Translations under genes and position numbers: made by a program
Assembly: GCA_934045905.1 (NCBI GenBank)
Contig: OW203762.1
Coordinates: forward strand, 14,850,345-14,914,344
DNA: 64,000 bases
DNA from: Leuctra nigra
Lineage: Eukaryota; Arthropoda; Insecta; Plecoptera; Leuctridae
Reading direction: 5' to 3'
In this document: in pieces, positions 57,750 through 64,000 of the stretch
Layout: each line of letters begins with the position of its first letter
Numbering within the stretch: the stretch's first letter is position 1
The notes under the pieces: model-generated
What the model was told of the DNA's origin: nothing
Database searches by the model: none
The model's input: the letters and a program-made list of their open reading frames with translations, nothing else

Positions 57750-58692
57750 ATGCTGTGAAGATCATCAATAGACCGAAACATCGCAATCGCGGCACGCCAG
57801 TTGCCATCGTGAACACTGAAGATATCAGGGAATCATGAATTGCGCACGTCGTTTTACGCTCCACCTTTCTTCTTTGATATACTACACAGGTTTATATTTC
57901 AGTGTGGCGAATTGGCTCGGTCACATGAGGCAAGTGACTTCGATCACGGCGTTGCCGGGTTCGATCCCCGTAACAAACGTTTTATTTTTTATCTTTTTAT
58001 TTACTTAAAAAATGTTTAACCTTCTTGTGTATATATTCAAAATGTTAATCCGAATACATTCAACGATTACATAGCTACTCTTTTTAATATTATACTCATT
58101 GGACTCTAGTAATGATTGTCAATGTACACGTTGTACGTAAAGTTGTGCAATAAAACAATTCGTGGTCATGCTAATCAACAGAATCTTGGTGGCTCAGTTA
58201 CTAAACTAGAAACCACACAAAAAAGGTTCCATTACTGGGTGCATAAGGTTGTCACAGCTTTTAATTTATCCGAATTATTTAATTATGTAAAATTCAGTTA
58301 ATTAAGTAAATATTAAAATTCAGTGAAGGCTCCATAACTAATATTCAGAGTATTAGGTGTTTACAACTTTTCATTTGTCACACTTATTTAATTATTTAAA
58401 ATAGAGTTAATTTGTCAATATTGGTGGCTCAACAAGAAACAAGAACAACACGAAACAAGAAACCACACAAAAAGGCTCCATTACGTGCATCCATTACGTG
58501 CATTAGGTTCTAAAATTAATTTAATTATTTTAATTATGCTAATTTGTCAATCTTGATGGCTCAGTTACGAAACAATAAACCACACAAAAAGGCTCCATTA
58601 CTAGGTATATTAGGTGCTCTTTGCTCCTAATACTCTAAGAGACTAATGCTCTGGTGCTCTGGTACATTTTTAATAAATGAGACTACCAATGG
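57750..58692 (+). repeat. 943-bp tandem duplication, first copy, with tRNA-like segment
   Basis: It starts TGCTGTGAAGATCATCAATA and contains a tRNA-like sequence at 57902-57973 (GTGGCGAATTGGCTCGGTCA as an A-box region, GGGTTCGATCCCCG as the B-box arm). Then comes a region with three or four repeats of GAAACCACACAAAAAGGCTC. A 61-codon frame at 58116 is present in both copies but has no features of a gene. Confidence 0.85.
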
Positions 58693-59615
58693 ATGCTGTG
58701 AAGATCATCAATAGACCGAAACATCGCAATCGCGGCACGCCAGTTGCCATCGTGAACACTGAAGATATCAGGGAATCAGGAATTGCGCACGTCGTTTTAC
58801 GCTCTACCTTTCTTCTTTGATATACTACACAGGTTTAATTTCAGTGTGGCGAATTGGCTCGGTCACATGAGGCAAGTGACTTCGATCACGGCGTTGCCGG
58901 GTTCGATCCCCGTAACAAATGTTTTATTTTTTTATCTTTTTCTTTACTTAAAAAATGTTTAACCTTCTTGTGTATATATTCAAAATGTTAATCCGAATAC
59001 ATTCAACGATTACATAGCAACTCTTTTTAATATTATACTCATTGGACTCTAATAATGATTGTCAATGTACACGTTGTACGTAAAGTTGTGCAATAAAACA
59101 ATTCGTGGCCATGCTAATCAACAGAATCTTGGTGGCTCAGTTACTAAACTAGAAACCACACAAAAAAGGCTCCATTACTGGGTGCATAAGGTTGTCACAG
59201 CTTTTAATTTATCCGAATTATTTAATTATGTAAAATTCAGGTAATTTAGTAAATAGTAAAATTCAGTAAAGGCTCCATTACTAATATTCAGTGTATTACG
59301 TGTTTACAACTTTTCATTTGTCACACTTATATATTATTTAAAATAGAGTTAATTTGTCAATATTGGTGGCTCAACAAGAAACAAGAACAACACGAAACAA
59401 GAAACCACACAAAAAGGCTCCATTACGTGCATCCATTACGTGATCACAACTTTAAGTTTCTAAAATAAATTTAATTATTTTAATTATGCAAATTTGTCGA
59501 TCTTGATGGTTCAGATACGAAACAAGAAACCACACAAAATGGCTCCATTACTAGGTTTATTAGGTGTTTACAACTTAGTAAAAATTATTTCATTATTTCA
59601 GATGTTGTAATCTGT
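58693..59615 (+). repeat. 943-bp tandem duplication, second copy
   Basis: The same order of words recurs 943 bp downstream, including TGCTGTGAAGATCATCAATA at 58694 and the tRNA-like segment at 58844-58916. The two copies differ by scattered substitutions. Confidence 0.88.
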
Positions 59616-60837
59616 CAATCTTAGAAGCTCGGTTACAATAAACAAGAAACTACACTAAATGGTCCATGATAATTAATGGAAATCTGTGGGTATGAGAGAT
59701 TTAAATTTCATTTCATCATCCAACAATGCTTACGTTAAAAAGTTAGAATAATAAAACGCTTTTAAATTGTCATGATTTATTTCCAAACTGTGAGTCAAAG
59801 TCTTATCAAGTGACATTGTTTAATGGAAATAAATGAAACTGAAACTGATGTTCCTCCTAATCTGACACTAATAAAATAAACATTGGTTTTGATGCGAACG
59901 TTATATACGAAAGTGGTCTGGCTTGTTTACATCGGCAATACAATAATATTCTTCAAGTATCTAGGCAATAGCACGAAGTTGTTTCCTGGTTTGAAAATAT
60001 GAAAATATTATCTTCCACAGCAACATCACAAAACAATATAATAATCACTAAATAAGATCAGTGGACTAATTAAAATGCAAGCTCGATAACTGTTTACAAG
60101 TACCTATAGAAGAAGACAACAATACTAAATGGACATCGATCGTATTTGCCATGAACAAACAAATGTAAACATTAAGTTGACCTGACAGGGAGAGGCAGAG
60201 AGGTGGAGATGCCAGGTATAGGCCGGCCCATGCTATCCGTGTACATAGGCGAGTAAGGCGGGTAGCGTAAATTTCATCACCCGTCATACTCCTTCCCACC
60301 AGCACTATAAACACCAGGTGGCTCAGCTAGTTAATCTTAACTAAGTTCCTTTTAAGTTACATTGCCTTCCAAAAACCATCCGGATTTTATTTAAAATGTG
60401 TTGTAAACATCTGTAAGCCTGCACGCTTTACCAATTGAGTTTATACTTCGGAACTTTGACATAAAAGAGTGAACATGGGAGAATTTAAAAATGAGGAAAC
60501 GCATTTGCAATCATCTTTCGTGTACCTTTCAGTTTACCTAGTGGCGACAAATACGCGTTTTACGAGATGAACGCACAAATTCCGGTTTACACCGGAACAA
60601 TACACCTACAATTTACGTTATTCACATGACTCAAAGCTGTGAACTTTTAACAAATTATAATTTGATATAACTCAAATTCAACCAAAAGAAATGGACCCTT
60701 TCGTTATACTAACTTCGGAACTATTGAAAGAAAAACAGAAAACTTTAGACAAGAAGTGACGTTGTTGGCGTTAACTGTAATGATAGGTAACACTTAATGA
60801 TCAGTGAAAGCTGCTATAAACTTATACCCCATATGAC
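59616..60837. other. No gene; one stray minisatellite unit
   Basis: I see no exon. At 60211-60235 GCCAGGTATAGGCCGGCCCA, then TGCTA, is a single copy of the core of the 61-bp minisatellite at 4596-6871, preceded by a G/A-rich GACAGGGAGAGGCAGAGAGG. Confidence 0.55.
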
Positions 60838-61570
60838 ATGTTGTACAAAAACAAAAACTTGTAAAAAAAACTGCCAAGCACCTTCCCACTTAAAACAATT
60901 GAGATCTAAAAGAAGGGCCAAGCAATAATATATTGTTTAAACATTTTCGCACTTAAAATTCGTGAAATCATTTCGCCCAGTTACTGCCGCCAAGCACAAC
61001 ACTAAAAACCTAATGTTGTGTCCAAATTTGAAGAATACAATCTAAGTGAACCATCATTGTAAATTTAACAAAATTATAAAAATTAAAAACGACTTCAAAA
61101 TAAATTTAAAATTGAAATTAAAAAAATTAAAAATAAAGCTTGGCGCATTGAATTTGCACCGACCATATTGTAGACTTCCTCTATCTTCTTCCTACTTTCT
61201 GTCTTTCTTCGGCTCCTTTATCGTCTTCTTCTTTCTTATGTTGCCTTCTTCTTGACACAATGCGCCTAGCTTTATTTTTAATTTTTTTAATTTCAATTTT
61301 AAATTTATTTTGAAGTCGTTTTTAATTTTTATAATTTTGTTAAATTTACAATGATGGTTCACTTAGATTGTATTCTTCAAATTTGGACACAACATTAGGT
61401 TTTTAGTGTTGTGCTTGGCGGCAGTAACTGGGCGAAATGATTTCACGAATTTTAAGTGCGAAAATGTTTAAACAATATATTATTGCTTGGCCCTTCTTTT
61501 AGATCTCAATTGTTTTAAGTGGGAAGGTGCTTGGCAGTTTTTTTTACAAGTTTTTGTTTTTGTACAACAT
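60838..61570. mobile_element. Foldback element with near-identical 312-bp arms
   Basis: The left arm 60838-61149 and right arm 61258-61570 are inverted copies with very few differences (one is CGCC[A/T]AGCTT next to the loop). The arms include TTGTACAAAAACAAAAACTT, AACTGCCAAGCACCTTCCCA, GGGCCAAGCAATAATATATT and GCTTGGCGCATTG. The loop of 108 bp is CT-rich (CTTCCTCTATCTTCTTCCTA). No ORF. The high arm identity suggests recent movement or gene conversion. Confidence 0.93.
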
Positions 61571-61695
61571 TGCTTATTATGACTATGATCAGCAATAACT
61601 TGGAACTACCCTAATTACAAGATCCATTTTCTCTCAACGCATGCATCACAATTGTGAACTGCAACCAAACAAACCTAATGTGTCAACTACCAAGT

Positions 61696-63063
61696 CTACT
61701 TGCCAACACCAATACTGGCCAAGTAGCCACAAGGATTTCCAGTAGGATTTGCTGCAATGTACGCAGCATAGTCCTCAACGTTTGCAGCGGAAGATATTGT
61801 AGGAATCTGATTTAATAAGATATAGTTGCTGATGGCAATAGCTCCGTTAGGGTCGCCACTATTTGGAACAGGATTGGTGAAGAAATAAGTTTTGGTAGTC
61901 TGGCCCAGTAGATAGATGAATTGCCAGTAATCTATGATCGAGCTTGCAGTATTGGGAGTACTGTATGGTCCAGCGATGATTATCAGGGTATCAGACATGC
62001 CCAGGTTTAGATTGAATACGTTCATATACTCGGAGTTGTCGTAATAGGAGCAAGATCCTTCGCAATTCGGAGATGCAATCTGAGGAGGATAGTCGCTGAT
62101 GATGACGATACGGGATGTGGAGGTTACACAGCTACCAACAGCGGTCGTAGTTGTAGTTGTAGGGGTAGTAGTGGTCGTTGTAGGGTTGGTTGTAGTTGTT
62201 GGCCCAGTTGTAGTTGTAGAAGTGGTTGTTGTAGTTGTAGGGGTGGTAGTAGAGGTCGTTGAAGGGGTGGTTGTAGTTGTAGGGGTGGTAGTAGAGGTCG
62301 TTGTAGGGGTGGTTGTAGTTGTAGGGGTGGTTGTGGTTGTAGATGTGGTTGTAGTAGTTGTACGGGTAGTAGTTGGAACAACTGCTGCAAAATAGCTACA
62401 AGGATCTCCGTTCGGATTTGCAGCAATGTACGCAGCATAGTCCTCAACGTTTGCAGCGGAAGATATTGTAGGAATCTGATTTAATAAGATATAGTTGCTG
62501 ATGGCAATAGCTCCGTTAGGGTCGCCACTATTTGGAACAGGATAGGTGAAGAAATAAGTTTTGGTAGTCTGGCCCAGGAGATAGATGAATTGCCAGTAAT
62601 CTATGATCGAGCTTGCAGTATTAGGAGTACTGTATGGTCCAGCGATGATTATCAGGGTATCAGACATGCCCAGGTTTAAATTGAATACGTTCATATACTC
62701 GGAGTTGTCGTAATAGGAGCAAGATCCTACGCAATTCGGAGATGCAATCTGAGGAGGATAGTCGCTGATGATGACGATACGGGATGTGGAGGTTACACAG
62801 CTACCAACAGGGTTTGTGGACTTAGTTGTCTTTGTAGTGGTGCGAGCTGTTGTTGTTGTTGTTGTTGGTCTAGGGTTATATCCACCCCGTCGAGGTATAC
62901 ATTGAACATCTTGTAGGTTAAGACAGGCTGGAACAGAAGTATTTTTGGTTATGGAATATGGATCAAACGTTTTGTTTGAAACAAGTATTATCAACGGCAA
63001 TTTAAAATCATAAGAGTTTATTATAAAAGAATCAATTATTCTCAATGCGTTTGAAAAATCCAT
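61696..63063 (-). CDS. Thr-rich secreted protein, paralogue 3, partial
   Basis: The frame ends at TAG 61696-61698. I start at ATG 63061-63063 (MDFSNALRIIDSFIINSYDF), but this may be inside an exon: TGTAG just upstream could be an acceptor giving the same phase 1 as in the paralogues, and no signal peptide is visible. The product has about 455 residues: a new N-terminal stretch with a helix and a strand (KLPLIILVSNK) and two cysteines (PACLNLQDVQCIPRRGG), a short Thr/Lys linker, domain 1 (SRIVIISDYPPQIASPNCVG), a Thr/Pro linker of about 80 residues, and domain 2 ending ASIGVGK. Domains are almost identical to those of paralogue 2. The 5' end is probably beyond the window. Confidence 0.72.
   Translation of the reverse strand: MDFSNALRIIDSFIINSYDFKLPLIILVSNKTFDPYSITKNTSVPACLNLQDVQCIPRRGGYNPRPTTTTTTARTTTKTTKSTNPVGSCVTSTSRIVIISDYPPQIASPNCVGSCSYYDNSEYMNVFNLNLGMSDTLIIIAGPYSTPNTASSIIDYWQFIYLLGQTTKTYFFTYPVPNSGDPNGAIAISNYILLNQIPTISSAANVEDYAAYIAANPNGDPCSYFAAVVPTTTRTTTTTTSTTTTTPTTTTTPTTTSTTTPTTTTTPSTTSTTTPTTTTTTSTTTTGPTTTTNPTTTTTTPTTTTTTAVGSCVTSTSRIVIISDYPPQIASPNCEGSCSYYDNSEYMNVFNLNLGMSDTLIIIAGPYSTPNTASSIIDYWQFIYLLGQTTKTYFFTNPVPNSGDPNGAIAISNYILLNQIPTISSAANVEDYAAYIAANPTGNPCGYLASIGVGK
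62130..62400 (-). repeat. Thr/Pro coding repeat in paralogue 3
   Basis: The linker between the two domains is made of Thr codons with Pro every 5-7 residues and Ser in places (TTTTTPTTTSTT). Blocks of 48-50 bp around GGGGTGGTAGTAGAGGTCGT repeat on the + strand. The linker is shorter and less regular than in paralogues 1 and 2. Confidence 0.85.
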
Positions 63064-64000
63064 CTCTACATTAATGTTCAACGTTTGGAGAACGTAATTA
63101 TGAATCTATTTTACTACAAATGTCACTATATTTGACTAAAAGCGTCGAAAATATGATCAAAATGCGTAATTTTTGACAAATATTTGTGATCTTTGTAACA
63201 TTGAAACTGACGAATTAAGATTTATGTAATCAGTTGATTGTTTTGGTTGTCGCGATTGAATAAAAAGTGAACATGTATGTGACATTTAATCGTTTGTTGT
63301 ATTTTTTGTATTTATAGCATTTATTTAGTATTAATCCAGTAACATTACGAATAAATTTGTTATACCAATAGTACATTGCATGTTGCATAATACCGATTCG
63401 AAATAAGTAATATTTATTTAAGGTATGAGCATACACTAGCGATTATAAAAATTTATTTATGTGTTGATTTAGCCAATTTTTTTTATGTAGCTTCAATTTG
63501 TATTCATTAAAGTGGTCCCACTGCTCCAGCCAAGGTGCTTAGAATTCGCCGTAATTCATACAAATCTCTGATGAAATAATACCTCAAACAACAGCATAAA
63601 ACAATTATATCTTACCGTACGCTCCAATTATATGTTTTTAATTGAAGTTCCAATTAAACTATCCCAAAATAATTCATATTTGTAGTGCAATGTTGCCAGA
63701 TTTATGGTAAATTTTACACATTGTACACAGTTTCTTTCTTATTTGGCCCGTGACCCCATATTTTCAAACGGCAGGCTTATTCTAAAAATTATTATCTTTA
63801 ATTTGAGACTATTTTCAATAATTTGTCATTCCTCTTGCGGTTTTAGGAGCAATTTAAGGCCAATTTTCCAGGACGATTTCATGTCTCCCTGTGTTATCTT
63901 ATGGGGGATAAGATGATCTTCAATCAAGAATATCTAATGATGGAAAATTTAGTGAATCTCTCACTTAGGGATGGTGTTTTGGAGGTAACCTGCGAAATAA
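63064..64000. other. No further gene recognised
   Basis: AT-rich DNA upstream of paralogue 3. I looked for a minus-strand signal-peptide exon of the MKL-type with a donor and found none within the window. Confidence 0.45.

Noticed and set aside
57902..57973. True tRNA gene
   Set aside because: The B-box arm is good, but the acceptor stem does not pair and the sequence is part of a 943-bp duplicated repeat. Probably a tRNA-derived repeat.
58116..58301. 61-codon frame repeated at 59059
   Set aside because: Its recurrence comes from the tandem duplication. Composition and lack of any motif give no support for coding.

Overview
This is a eukaryotic nuclear window, most likely from an insect or another arthropod. 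It is AT-rich, has spliced genes with introns of several kb, and is crowded with non-autonomous transposons, Helitrons, a 5S-derived SINE, retroelement relics and long microsatellites. The species cannot be fixed from sequence alone. A run of 200 Ns at 55121-55320 is a scaffold gap.

Host genes are sparse. (1) The 3' half of an SLC17/sialin-type MFS transporter lies on the + strand (coding exons at 2550, 2928, 3918 and 7309). Its last intron holds an 85-bp tandem array copied from the preceding exon and a 2.3-kb minisatellite inside a terminal-inverted-repeat element. (2) Three paralogues of a secreted protein family that I do not recognise lie on the - strand (11044-17848, 23401-29432, 61696-63063). 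Each combines two or three copies of a domain of about 130 residues with four cysteines, joined by mucin-like Thr/Pro linkers. For the first two I could pair a tiny signal-peptide exon, with a TATA box and a conserved leader, to the large exon across introns of 5.5 and 3.9 kb. (3) An intact Glu-rich ORF of 596 codons (32760-34547, -) sits inside a degenerate LTR element. (4) A short Cys-rich ORF at 39305-39613 vaguely resembles a THAP finger.

Most of the rest is mobile DNA. There are two Helitron families with a terminal hairpin plus CTAG. Three copies of a composite repeat (13777-17066, 43506-44837, 49633-51497) start with an 18-bp hairpin, carry many copies of a GCCGCCAT / CCGGAAGTGACGTCA cassette, and end in a 0.4-1.1 kb palindrome. 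Other elements include large foldback elements (1036-2243, 41183-43256, 60838-61570), a TTAA-flanked piggyBac-type MITE, TA-flanked MITEs, a Mutator-type MITE with a 9-bp target duplication, non-LTR reverse transcriptase relics, and a Ty3/gypsy integrase fragment. Several nested insertions can be read directly because an empty copy of the target is also in the window.

The most unusual material is the composite repeat that disperses ETS/CRE/YY1-like promoter motifs, the Thr-rich secreted family whose linkers grow in multiples of three bases, and the exon-derived donor-site array in the transporter gene.
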